DNA of 32,749 nt from positions 1 to 32,749 of the forward strand of contig QFNI01000043.1 in NCBI GenBank assembly GCA_003240775.1, read 5' to 3'. This DNA is from Mesorhizobium amorphae (GTDB lineage Bacteria; Pseudomonadota; Alphaproteobacteria; Rhizobiales; Rhizobiaceae). Shown piece after piece: positions 1-8,173 of this stretch (position 1 is its first letter; every line of letters begins with the position of its first letter). The translations under genes and the position numbers were made by a program. The notes under the pieces were generated by a model, which had not been told where the DNA came from, ran no database searches, and saw nothing but the letters and a program-made list of their open reading frames with translations.

Positions 1-1033
1 GATGGCGATGATCCGCGAGGATCTGGCGGCTCTCGACATCCGCCACGAGGTGTTCTTCTCCGAGCGCAAGCTCCATGCCGACGAGGCGCGGCTGATCCGT
101 GAAGCGGTGGAAGAGCTGCGCGCGAAGGGTCATGTCTACCAAGGCACGCTGCCTCCGCCCAAGGGCCAGCTCCCCGACGACTGGGAGGACCGCGAGCAGA
201 CGCTGTTCCGCTCCACGGCTGTGGGCGACGATCTCGACCGCCCGCTGGTCAAGTCCGACGGCACGTTCACCTATTTCGCGGCGGACGTGGCCTACCTGCA
301 GGACAAGGTGTCCCGTGGCTTCGACGAGCTCGTCTATGTGCTGGGCGCCGATCACGGCGGCTACGTCAAGCGCATGGAAGCGCTGGCGCGCGCCATGACG
401 GGCGGGCGGGTGCAGCTCGTGGCGCTGCTCTGCCAACTGGTCAAGCTCTTCCGCGACGGCGAGCCCGTGCGGATGTCCAAGCGCGCCGGCGAGTTCGTCA
501 CCTTGCGCGATGCGGTGGAGGAGGTGGGGCGCGATCCCATCCGCTTCATGATGCTCTACCGCAAGAGCGACGCGCCGCTTGACTTCGACTTCGCCAAGGT
601 GACCGAGCAGTCCAAGGACAACCCTGTCTTCTACGTGCAGTATGCTTCCGCGCGCGCACACTCGGTGTTCCGCCAGGCGGAAAGCCAGTTGCCCGATCTT
701 GCCACCGATCGCGATGCGCTCGCGGGCGGGCTCGACCGGCTGACGGATGCAGGTGAACTCGCGCTCATCGCCAAGCTCGGCGAATACCCGCGCCTGATCG
801 AGGCGGCCGCCACCGCGCGCGAGCCGCACCGGCTGGCCTTCTTCCTGTTCGAGCTTGCGAGCGCCTTCCACGGCCACTGGAACCGCGGAAACGACGACGT
901 CGGCTTACGCTTTGTTAAGGTTACTGACCCACAGTTGACCCAAGCCAGGCTTGGGCTTGTGCGGGCGGTCTCGGATGTTCTGTCTTCGGGACTTGCGCTG
1001 ATCGGAGCGGCTGCGCCGACCGAGATGCGCTAG
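1..1033 (+). CDS. argS: Arginyl-tRNA synthetase, 3' part (5' end outside window)
   Basis: Class I aminoacyl-tRNA synthetase that charges tRNA-Arg in the cytoplasm. About 343 C-terminal residues are present; the frame is open at the left edge, so the ATG at position 2 is an internal Met and not the start. Visible are the catalytic-core stretch ending in LGADHGGYVKRM, the KMSKS-equivalent loop RMSKRAGEFVTL near residues 159-170 of the fragment, and a C-terminal all-helical anticodon-binding (DALR) domain with NPVFYVQYASAR. The usual enzyme has about 580-600 residues, so roughly 40 percent is missing to the left. The 147 bases between its stop and the next gene show no terminator or further gene. 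Confidence 0.95.
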   Translation, partial: MAMIREDLAALDIRHEVFFSERKLHADEARLIREAVEELRAKGHVYQGTLPPPKGQLPDDWEDREQTLFRSTAVGDDLDRPLVKSDGTFTYFAADVAYLQDKVSRGFDELVYVLGADHGGYVKRMEALARAMTGGRVQLVALLCQLVKLFRDGEPVRMSKRAGEFVTLRDAVEEVGRDPIRFMMLYRKSDAPLDFDFAKVTEQSKDNPVFYVQYASARAHSVFRQAESQLPDLATDRDALAGGLDRLTDAGELALIAKLGEYPRLIEAAATAREPHRLAFFLFELASAFHGHWNRGNDDVGLRFVKVTDPQLTQARLGLVRAVSDVLSSGLALIGAAAPTEMR

Positions 1034-1180
1034 GTTCACCCGAACCGCCACGTCACCTTTTGCCCACATTGCGCTGGTAGGCACGGTGCCCTTTCCGAAG
1101 TGCTTTCGGCCCGCTTTCGCGCGGCTGCAAAAGACGCTTGTGGGCAGCCGTTGTCCCGGTGCGAGCGTGAGTGATGGTGA

Positions 1181-3625
1181 ATGTCTGACCGGTTTCGTGA
1201 CAGGGGTGCGGTTCCAGCCGAAGGCGATGACGCCGATCCGTTCGCCGAGCTGGCGCGGATCATGGGCTACAGCCCCGACCAGACCACCGAGACCCTGATC
1301 CAGGCTTCTGCCTCACAGACCGAAGACCCGCAGCCTGAAGAGAGCGTGAAAGACGAGCTTGAGGCTGCCCCCGCGAGTGACGAGGGCGCTTCCCTTGCCG
1401 AGGTCGACTGGGAGGCCGCGCTCGCTGCGTCGATCGCCGAAGACGTTCCTGCCGGACCCATCGAGCCCGAACAGCACGAAGCCGTGCTGGAGGACCTCGA
1501 ACTTCTCGACAGCCTGTCCGCTCTCGACGAGCGCGACGCGCAGGTGAGCGGCGGAGCGAGCGACGACACGGGCGACGACCTGCTCGACCTTCCTCTTTCC
1601 TTGAGCCCCGACGACTGGGACGACGAGCCCGAGCCGCAGAAAGCGGCTGAGCCCGAGCCCGAGCCCCAGCCCGTCGCTGCGGCTGAAGAAGAAACCGACG
1701 ATTTCGACCTCGCGCTCGATGAAGCCGAATTCGACGAGATGCTGGCCGCTTCCATCGAGGAAGAGCTGGTGATCGATTGGGACGAGCCTTCCGATCCCGA
1801 AGACAGCACGCCCGAACCCGCGCTCGCCGTGGCGGAAGATGTGTCGCCCGTAGGGCCGGAAGTGGAAGAGGCCCCCGCGCCCGTCGCGGCCGAGCCCGCG
1901 CCTCCGGCCGGCGAAGACGAATTCGAGAACGAGCTTGCGGTTCTCCTCAACCAGGAGGACGAGCGGGCAGCCGAGCCCGCGCGGACAACGGTCGAACTGG
2001 ACGAGGACTTCGAGACCTCGCTCGACATCGCACCCGACGAGCGCGCGCCGGCGGAGGCCAGCCCGGAGCCGGCGCCCGTCGCCGCAAAGCTTCCCGACGA
2101 CGACCCCTTCGCGGCACTCGCGGCCATGGCCGCGCGCTACCGGTCGGGGCGGTCCTTCACGTCCGGCACAACGCCCGCCCAGCCTGAGGCGGCTCCCGCT
2201 CCAAGCGCGGAAAACACAGAACAAGCAGAGGGTTCGGAGCCAGCCATGAGAAGCAGCATGACGACGCCTCGCAGCGCAGCCCCAGAGATCGAGACGGTTC
2301 ACGTGCCCGAGCATTTCGGCGCCGTGCCCGACGATCTCGACATCCCCGACATGCCCTACGAGGAAAAGCGCTCGGCGCGTGCGGGCTATGACGACATCGA
2401 CAACGAATTCGCCGACCTCCTCCACGAGATGAGCGACCCCCCACCTGCAGCACCTTCCCGCGTGAGCCGCGACTGGCAGCCCGAAGCGCCAGAGCCCGTG
2501 CGCGACCGCCGCGCCTATGGCGAACGCGTCGAGCCCGAGGCGGAAGACCTCGGCCGCGACGAAGAGATCGCCTGGCACCAGGCCGACAACCAGCAGCGCT
2601 ACGCCGACCAGCCCGAGTTCGACGAGCAGCCGGAATTCGAGGACGACGACTACGACGACCGCCCGCAGGGCCGCACCTGGGCCGTGCGCAAGCGCACGAG
2701 CGGCTGGCTGATGGCGCTTCTGGCGAGCGTCGCGGTCGGCGGCATCGGCTTCTACGCCCTGAGCGGAAACAGCGGCTCCGGCGGCGACGCTCCCATGCTG
2801 GTGCGCGCCGATGCGGACCCGCTCAAGGTGCGCCCCGAGAACCCCGGCGGCACTGTGGTGCCGAACCAGGAAAGCAAGGTCTATCAGCGCGTGGCCGGCG
2901 CCGTTCCCGGAGAGACTGCGCAGACCACTCTCCTGTCGAGCGCCGAGCAGCCTGTGGAACTGGAACCCGAGCCGATCGACGACCCGATCGCAGCCGGCCT
3001 CGACCTTCAGAGCGCCGATCCCGATGTGGACGACATGATCGCCAAGAGCGAGGACCGCCTGACCGAGGACACGGTGGCCGACATGCGCCCCGCCGAGGAG
3101 AACATCGTGGTCACGCCCCGCAAGGTCCGCACCATGGTCGTGCGCGCCGACGGCACCATGGTTCCGAGCGAAGAGCCGGCGGCACCTGTGGAGACTGTGG
3201 CAGCGGTCGCCCCTGCGGTGGACGCCGCGCGGGACGCGCTGCGCAAGACGCAGGAAGGCTCGATCGCCGCCAACGGCGCCGCTTCGCCCGAGCAGACCGC
3301 TTCCATTGCCGCCCCCGCGACCGACGATGCGCCGGCGCTTCCCGCAGGCCAGCCTTCGGTTCAGGTCGCCTCCGCCAATCCCGGCGAATGGTCGATCCAG
3401 ATCGCCTCCCAGCCGAGCGAGCAGGCAGCGCGCTCGAGCTACGACGATCTCGCCCGCCGCTATTCGTCGGTTCTGGGCGGCCGCAACGTGGCCATCGTGA
3501 AGGCCGAGATCGCGGGCAAGGGCACCTTCTGGCGCGTCCGCGTGCCCGCCGAGACGCGCAACGAGGCGGTCAATCTCTGCACCAACTTGAAGGCCGCCGG
3601 CGGCACCTGCTTCGTGTCGCGCTAG
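1181..3625 (+). CDS. SPOR-domain protein with long acidic cytoplasmic region and one membrane helix
   Basis: Probable cell-division or envelope protein of 814 residues. An in-frame TGA lies directly before the ATG, so the start cannot be further upstream. Residues 1-500 are acidic, Pro/Ala/Glu/Asp-rich and apparently disordered; a single hydrophobic helix lies at about 506-527 (SGWLMALLASVAVGGIGFYA), preceded by Arg/Lys, giving N-in/C-out topology. A Pro/Ala/Glu linker leads to a C-terminal SPOR domain (about 735-814, starting GEWSIQIAS and ending at Cys-Phe-Val-Ser-Arg), a fold known to bind denuded septal peptidoglycan. The cytoplasmic part contains repeated short acidic motifs, two of them nearly identical (DWEAALAASIAED at 76-88 and FDEMLAASIEEEL at about 184-196). 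It follows argS and precedes nagZ, an order I recall from Rhizobiales. The exact function is not known. Confidence 0.85.
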   Translation: MSDRFRDRGAVPAEGDDADPFAELARIMGYSPDQTTETLIQASASQTEDPQPEESVKDELEAAPASDEGASLAEVDWEAALAASIAEDVPAGPIEPEQHEAVLEDLELLDSLSALDERDAQVSGGASDDTGDDLLDLPLSLSPDDWDDEPEPQKAAEPEPEPQPVAAAEEETDDFDLALDEAEFDEMLAASIEEELVIDWDEPSDPEDSTPEPALAVAEDVSPVGPEVEEAPAPVAAEPAPPAGEDEFENELAVLLNQEDERAAEPARTTVELDEDFETSLDIAPDERAPAEASPEPAPVAAKLPDDDPFAALAAMAARYRSGRSFTSGTTPAQPEAAPAPSAENTEQAEGSEPAMRSSMTTPRSAAPEIETVHVPEHFGAVPDDLDIPDMPYEEKRSARAGYDDIDNEFADLLHEMSDPPPAAPSRVSRDWQPEAPEPVRDRRAYGERVEPEAEDLGRDEEIAWHQADNQQRYADQPEFDEQPEFEDDDYDDRPQGRTWAVRKRTSGWLMALLASVAVGGIGFYALSGNSGSGGDAPMLVRADADPLKVRPENPGGTVVPNQESKVYQRVAGAVPGETAQTTLLSSAEQPVELEPEPIDDPIAAGLDLQSADPDVDDMIAKSEDRLTEDTVADMRPAEENIVVTPRKVRTMVVRADGTMVPSEEPAAPVETVAAVAPAVDAARDALRKTQEGSIAANGAASPEQTASIAAPATDDAPALPAGQPSVQVASANPGEWSIQIASQPSEQAARSSYDDLARRYSSVLGGRNVAIVKAEIAGKGTFWRVRVPAETRNEAVNLCTNLKAAGGTCFVSR

Positions 3626-3652
3626 GCTCGGCACGCAAAAAGGTTCGGTTCG

Positions 3653-3682
3653 GGGCGCGGCCGGGGTCGCGCCCTTTTTCTT
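3653..3682 (+). terminator. Rho-independent terminator after the SPOR gene
   Basis: Perfect 7-bp stem GGGCGCG (3653-3659) with CGCGCCC (3668-3674), 8-base loop, followed at once by TTTTTCTT. It lies 27 bases after the SPOR-domain stop and before nagZ, so it should separate the two transcription units or attenuate readthrough into the nagZ operon. Confidence 0.75.
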
Positions 3683-3702
3683 GGAACGATAAGGGGAGCG
3701 GC

Positions 3703-4722
3703 ATGAGCGAATCGAAGGCTATGATCCTGGGCTGCGCGGGCAAGAGCCTGTCTGCCGGGGAGCGGGACTTCTTCCGGGGCGAGCAGCCCTGGGGCTTCAT
3801 CCTGTTCGCGCGCAACATCGGCGAGGCTGCCGAGATCGAAGACCTCGTGGCCGCGATGCGCGAGGCGGTGGGCCGCTCCGATGCCCCCGTCTTCATCGAC
3901 CAGGAGGGCGGCAAGGTGCAGCGTCTGCGCCCGCCGATCGCCCCCAACTATCCCGCGGCAGCCTCGATCGGCGCGCTCTATGCGTCGAACCGCGAGGCAG
4001 GCCTTCGCGCCGCCTGGCTGCTCGCGCGGCTGCATGCCTTCGACCTCGCCCGTTTCGGCATCACCGCCGATTGCCTGCCCGTGCTCGACGTGCCGGTGGA
4101 GGGCGCAAACGACGTGATCGGCACACGCGCCTATGCCAAGGAGCCCAGCATCGTGGCCGCACTCGGCCGGGCGACCGCCGATGGGCTGATGGCGGGCGGC
4201 GTGCTGCCCGTGATGAAGCACATTCCCGGCCACGGTCGCGCCTTTGCTGACAGCCACCTGGCGCTGCCCACGGTGGACGCGACCCGCGAGGAGCTTGAGC
4301 GCCACGACTGGGCGCCGTTCCGGCAGCTTGCCGACCTGCCGATGGCGATGAGCGCGCATGTGATATTCTCGGCCATCGACCCCGATCACCCCGCGACTAC
4401 GTCGCGGATCGCCATCGACGAGGTCGTGCGCGGCACGATCGGCTTCGACGGGCTCCTGATCAGCGACGACACTTCCATGAAGGCGCTCGCCGGCACCTTT
4501 CCCGAGAAAGCCGCGGCCATCCTCGATGCGGGCTGCGACGTCGTTCTCCACTGCAACGGCGTGATGGAGGAGATGCAGGGCATCGCATCGCGCACCACGG
4601 TCCTTTCCGGCCGCGCGGCGGAGCGCGCCGCTCGCGTGCTGGCGCTTGCCGGCCGAGCCGACCGCGCCACCGAGACCGAAACCCGCGCCGAGTTCGCCCG
4701 GCATTTCGAGGCCGTCGCCTGA
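3703..4722 (+). CDS. nagZ: Beta-N-acetylhexosaminidase (peptidoglycan recycling)
   Basis: Glycoside hydrolase family 3 enzyme of 339 residues, cytoplasmic, removing N-acetylglucosamine from GlcNAc-anhydroMurNAc muropeptides during cell-wall recycling. Hallmarks: substrate-binding DQEGGKVQRLRPP at 66-78, the KHIPGHGRAFADSH stretch at 172-185 that supplies the Asp-His general acid/base pair, and SDDTSMKAL at 254-262 with the nucleophilic Asp. The frame is open well upstream, but the ATG at 3703 has a strong AAGGGGAG ribosome site at 3691-3698 and the family starts here. Length fits NagZ. It heads the operon: scpA begins 1 base after its stop. Confidence 0.93.
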   Translation: MSESKAMILGCAGKSLSAGERDFFRGEQPWGFILFARNIGEAAEIEDLVAAMREAVGRSDAPVFIDQEGGKVQRLRPPIAPNYPAAASIGALYASNREAGLRAAWLLARLHAFDLARFGITADCLPVLDVPVEGANDVIGTRAYAKEPSIVAALGRATADGLMAGGVLPVMKHIPGHGRAFADSHLALPTVDATREELERHDWAPFRQLADLPMAMSAHVIFSAIDPDHPATTSRIAIDEVVRGTIGFDGLLISDDTSMKALAGTFPEKAAAILDAGCDVVLHCNGVMEEMQGIASRTTVLSGRAAERAARVLALAGRADRATETETRAEFARHFEAVA

Positions 4723-4723
4723 C

Positions 4724-5524
4724 ATGGCGGGAAGCGGGCGCGAGACGGGCTGGGCGGAAGCCTCGGAAGACGAGGCTTTCCACGTCGATGTGGAAGGCTT
4801 CGAAGGCCCGCTCGACCTGCTGCTCCACCTCGCACGCCGCGACAAGGTCGACCTGTCGCGCATCTCGATCCTGGCGCTCGCCGAGCAATATGTCGCCTTT
4901 GTTGCCGAGGCGCGCGGGCTGCGCATGGAACTTGCGGCCGACTATCTCGTGATGGCCGCCTGGCTCGCCTATCTCAAGTCGCGCCTGCTCTTGCCCAAGC
5001 CGAGCGAGGAAGAGGGCGAGGATGGCGACGAGTTGGCCGCAGCCCTGCGCTTCCGCCTTCAGCGCCTGGACGCGATGCGCGAAGCCGGCATCAAGCTGAT
5101 GGCCCGCCGCCAGCTCGGCCGCGACGTGTTTCCGCGCGGCCTGGCCGAATCCGACGAGGCCCCACCCGCCCGGCGCTATTCCGCGAGCCTGCACGATCTT
5201 CTCGCGGCCTATGCCTCGCAGCGCCAGCGCAGTGCGGTCACCGAGGTCCGCATCGCCAAGCGCAATGTCTGGGCGCTTGCCGAGGCGCGCGAGCTTCTGG
5301 TCCGGCTGCTCGGCCGCGAAGGGGACTGGACCGCGCTCGACCGCTTCCTGATCCTGTTCGCCTGCCCGCCATCCGAACGCCGCAGCGCTCTGGCCTCGAG
5401 CTTTGCCGCGAGCCTGGAGCTGGTGCGCGAAGGTCGGCTCGAAGCCCGCCAGGCCGAAGCCTTCGCCCCGCTGTACCTGCGCCCCGCGGAGCCGCTGCGG
5501 CCCAAGCTGAAACTCGTCCGCTGA
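4724..5524 (+). CDS. scpA: Segregation and condensation protein A (kleisin)
   Basis: Kleisin subunit of the SMC-ScpAB condensin, needed for chromosome organisation and segregation. The 266 residues contain the family N-terminus FEGPLDLLLHLARRDKVDL (about 26-44), which binds the SMC neck, then YLVMAAWLAYLKSRLLLPKP, a variable acidic middle, and a C-terminal winged-helix segment with FLILFACPPSERRSALASSF. I chose ATG 4724, just after the nagZ stop, because homology begins shortly after it; upstream in-frame codons overlap nagZ. Its TGA overlaps the ATG of scpB by one base, indicating translational coupling. Confidence 0.93.
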   Translation: MAGSGRETGWAEASEDEAFHVDVEGFEGPLDLLLHLARRDKVDLSRISILALAEQYVAFVAEARGLRMELAADYLVMAAWLAYLKSRLLLPKPSEEEGEDGDELAAALRFRLQRLDAMREAGIKLMARRQLGRDVFPRGLAESDEAPPARRYSASLHDLLAAYASQRQRSAVTEVRIAKRNVWALAEARELLVRLLGREGDWTALDRFLILFACPPSERRSALASSFAASLELVREGRLEARQAEAFAPLYLRPAEPLRPKLKLVR

Positions 5525-6204
5525 TGCGTCCCGAAACCCTTTCCTTCTCCTTCGACGACACGAGCCCCGAGCGCATGGCCGAGGCCATCCTGTTCGCCAG
5601 TGCCGAGCCCGTGTCCGAGCGCGACTTGGCGGCCAGGCTGCCCGAGGGCACCGATCTCGGCCGCGTCTTCGCATCCCTTCAAGGCTTCTATGCCGGGCGC
5701 GGCATCAATCTCCTGCGCGCGGGCGACGCCTGGGCGTTCCGCACCGCGAGCGATCTCGCGCCGCTTCTGGCGGAGGAAGGGGCGAAACCCCGCAAGCTGT
5801 CGCGCGCGGCCCTCGAAGTGCTGGCCATCATCGCCTACCACCAGCCCGTCACCCGCGCCGAGATCGAGGAGATCCGCGGCGTGGAAACCTCGAAGGGCAC
5901 GCTCGACCTTCTGCTCGAAACCGAATGGGTGCGCCTGCGCGGCCGCCGCCGCACGCCGGGCCGCCCCGTGACCTTCGGCACCACCACGCGCTTTCTCGAC
6001 CAGTTCGGCCTGGAAGAGCTGCGCGATCTGCCGGGCGCAGAGGATCTGCGCGGCGCGGGGCTCTTGTCGGCGCGCATGCCGCAAGGCTTCACCGTCCCCA
6101 CCCCGCCGAGCGACCCGCAGGCGCCGGACGACGAGGAGGATCCGCTGACCGACATCGACCTCGAGGAACTCGGCCTCCTGACCCCGGTGGCGCGCGATGG
6201 GTGA
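5524..6204 (+). CDS. scpB: Segregation and condensation protein B
   Basis: Dimeric winged-helix partner of ScpA in the SMC condensin complex; 226 residues. Recognisable segments are ERMAEAILFASAEPVSERDL near the start, LSRAALEVLAIIAYHQPVTR (about residues 92-111), EIRGVETSKGTLDLLLE and PVTFGTTTRFLDQFGL, which is the typical ScpB signature. The C-terminal 40 residues are an acidic, Pro-rich tail. It overlaps scpA by one base at its start and the next gene by 8 bases at its end, so the three should be co-translated. Confidence 0.93.
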   Translation: MRPETLSFSFDDTSPERMAEAILFASAEPVSERDLAARLPEGTDLGRVFASLQGFYAGRGINLLRAGDAWAFRTASDLAPLLAEEGAKPRKLSRAALEVLAIIAYHQPVTRAEIEEIRGVETSKGTLDLLLETEWVRLRGRRRTPGRPVTFGTTTRFLDQFGLEELRDLPGAEDLRGAGLLSARMPQGFTVPTPPSDPQAPDDEEDPLTDIDLEELGLLTPVARDG

Positions 6205-7264
6205 GGGGACCGCGGCCCGGCTCGCCTTCGAGCAGGTCAGCCATCGCTTCGCTTCGGGCGTCGAGACCCTGCGCGACGTCTCGCTCGCGGCGGAGCCCGG
6301 CGAGGTGCTCTGCCTGCTCGGGCCGTCAGGCTCGGGCAAGACCACGCTGCTGCGGGTCGCCGCAGGCATCGAGCCCCAGAGCATGGGCCGCGTCCTGCTC
6401 GATGGCCGCGAGCTTGGCGGGCCCGCCGTCTTCGTGCCGCCCGAGCAGCGCTCGATCGGCCTCGTGTTCCAGGACTTCGCGCTTTTCCCGCACCTCTCGA
6501 TCCTGGACAATGTGCGCTTCGGCCTGAAGGCGCTGCCGCGCGAGGAAGGCCGCCATCGCGCGCTCGACGCCCTGGAGCGTGTCGGCCTCGAACGCCACGC
6601 GGCGTCCTTTCCGCACAAGCTTTCGGGCGGCGAGCAGCAGCGCGCGGCCCTTGCCCGCGCGCTTGTGCCGCGCCCCAAGGTGATCCTGATGGACGAGCCC
6701 TTCTCGGGTCTCGACGCGAGGCTCAAGGACAGCGTGCGCAGCGAGACGCTCGCGATCCTGCGCTCTACCAACACCACCGTGATCCTCGTCACCCACGATG
6801 CCGAGGAGGCTATGCGCATGGGCGATCGCATCGCGCTTCTGCGTCACGGCCGCCTCGTCCAGCACGGCAGGCCCGAAGAGCTCTACCGCCGTCCCGGCGA
6901 TCTCTTCACGGCGAGTTTCTTTTCCGAAATCAACGTCTTGGAGGCGCGGGTCGCAGGCGGTGTCGCGCAGACCCCGCTCGGCCCGGTGCCCGCGTCCGGC
7001 CTTGCCGAAGGGAGCCCGGCGAGCATTGCCGTCAGGCTCGAAGGCTTTGCGCTGGCAGACAGCGGGGAGGGGTGTGAGGCCCGCATCCTGTCGCGGCGCT
7101 ATCTCGGCGCGTCCGAACTTCTGGAGTTCGCGGTTGCGGGATGCGGCCAGCCGATCCGCGCGCGCTTCCGCGCGGGCACCGTGTCCTCCACGGCCTTGGA
7201 TATCCGCATTCGCCTCCTTGAAGCTGACGCAGTTGTGTTTGAAACAGGTCGGGACATCGAATAG
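6197..7264 (+). CDS. ABC transporter ATP-binding protein, Fe(3+)/polyamine-type (FbpC/PotA-like), no permease nearby
   Basis: Complete nucleotide-binding subunit of 355 residues. Walker A GPSGSGKTT at 42-50, Q-loop VFQDFALFPH at 90-99, signature LSGGEQQR at 142-149, Walker B VILMDEP at 162-168, switch His in VTHD at 198-201. The FVPPEQRSIGLVFQDFALFPH type of sequence and the C-terminal 110-residue TOBE-like domain place it with ferric-iron, sulfate or spermidine importer ATPases; the substrate cannot be read from sequence. No permease or binding protein is in the window, so it either serves a transporter encoded elsewhere or has another role. The start overlaps scpB by 8 bases and tatA follows after 35 bases. 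Confidence 0.88.
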   Translation: MGEGTAARLAFEQVSHRFASGVETLRDVSLAAEPGEVLCLLGPSGSGKTTLLRVAAGIEPQSMGRVLLDGRELGGPAVFVPPEQRSIGLVFQDFALFPHLSILDNVRFGLKALPREEGRHRALDALERVGLERHAASFPHKLSGGEQQRAALARALVPRPKVILMDEPFSGLDARLKDSVRSETLAILRSTNTTVILVTHDAEEAMRMGDRIALLRHGRLVQHGRPEELYRRPGDLFTASFFSEINVLEARVAGGVAQTPLGPVPASGLAEGSPASIAVRLEGFALADSGEGCEARILSRRYLGASELLEFAVAGCGQPIRARFRAGTVSSTALDIRIRLLEADAVVFETGRDIE

Positions 7265-7299
7265 ATGACAACCGGCGAAATTTTCAGGAGGACAGGCCC

Positions 7300-7527
7300 A
7301 TGGGCTCTTTCTCGATCTGGCATTGGCTGATCGTTCTCGTTGTGGTTCTGCTCTTGTTCGGCCGCGGCAAGATCCCCGAGCTGATGGGTGACATGGCCAA
7401 GGGCATCAAGAGCTTCAAGAAGGGCATGAGCGACGACGAAACCGTCGTGGCCGACGACGGCCGCACCGTCGAGCACCGCCGCGACGAGCCCGTCGTGCGC
7501 CCCACCGACACGGTGAACCGGGGCTGA
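7300..7527 (+). CDS. tatA: Twin-arginine translocase subunit TatA
   Basis: Small (75 residues) pore-forming subunit of the Tat system, which exports folded proteins across the inner membrane. It has one N-terminal membrane helix, IWHWLIVLVVVLLLFGRGKI, followed by the FGRGKIPELMGDMAKGIKSF hinge and amphipathic helix diagnostic of TatA/E, then a polar tail. A strong AGGAGG ribosome site at 7286-7291 fixes the ATG at 7300. First of three consecutive tat genes. Confidence 0.96.
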   Translation: MGSFSIWHWLIVLVVVLLLFGRGKIPELMGDMAKGIKSFKKGMSDDETVVADDGRTVEHRRDEPVVRPTDTVNRG

Positions 7528-7564
7528 CGCCCCTTTCCCTGTGACCTGACGCGAAGGCGCACGC

Positions 7565-8173
7565 ATGTTCGAGATCGGCTGGACCGAGATGCTCGTGATC
7601 GCGGTCGTGATGATCGTGGTCGTCGGACCCAAGGACCTGCCGCAGATGCTGCGCCAGTTCGGCCGGACCACAGCCAAGCTGCGCGCCATGGCGGGCGACT
7701 TCCGCAAGCAGTTCGACGAGGCATTGAAGGATGCCGAGTTGGATGACGTGAAGAAGTCGATCGACACGATCAAGGGTTTCAACCCCACGACCGAGGTGCG
7801 CAAGCAGCTCAATCCGTTCGAGAAGGCGGCGCAGGACGTGCGCTCCGGTCTCGACAACGCCATGCGGCCTAAGCCCTCTCCGCCGCCCGTGCCCGCCTCC
7901 ACCGAAGCTCAGGCCGCTGAGCCGCTGAAGACGGGAACGGTGGAGCGGCCCGCGGCCGCCGTGGTGCCGGATGCCGAGCCCGCGGCTGCTTCGGCAGCCG
8001 TTCCGGCTGTTGCCGAACCCGCGCCCGTCGCCCCCGTGGCGGCGGTGGCGGAGCCGATGCCTGCCGCTCCTGTTGTTGCGGTGGAGCCTGTGCCCGCTGC
8101 GCCCACTCCCGTCGCGCCTGCTGCTTCTACGGAAGCCGCGCCCGAGAAGACTGCCGAAAGGACACCGACGTGA
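7565..8173 (+). CDS. tatB: Twin-arginine translocase subunit TatB
   Basis: TatB forms the Tat signal-peptide receptor together with TatC. The 202 residues begin MFEIGWTEMLVIAVVMIVVV, the N-terminal helix with the conserved Glu8 that separates TatB from TatA, followed by GPKDLPQMLRQFGRTTAKLR and an amphipathic helix. The C-terminal half is a low-complexity Ala/Pro/Val tail with repeated APVA/PAAP units, longer than in E. coli and of no evident fold. It lies 37 bases after tatA and its TGA overlaps the tatC GTG start. Confidence 0.93.
   Translation: MFEIGWTEMLVIAVVMIVVVGPKDLPQMLRQFGRTTAKLRAMAGDFRKQFDEALKDAELDDVKKSIDTIKGFNPTTEVRKQLNPFEKAAQDVRSGLDNAMRPKPSPPPVPASTEAQAAEPLKTGTVERPAAAVVPDAEPAAASAAVPAVAEPAPVAPVAAVAEPMPAAPVVAVEPVPAAPTPVAPAASTEAAPEKTAERTPT

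Noticed and set aside
1313..3634. 773-codon open frame on the minus strand opposite the SPOR-domain gene
   Set aside because: Its composition is the mirror of the GC-rich acidic repeats on the plus strand, it has no recognisable domain, and the plus-strand frame has a membrane helix and a SPOR domain.
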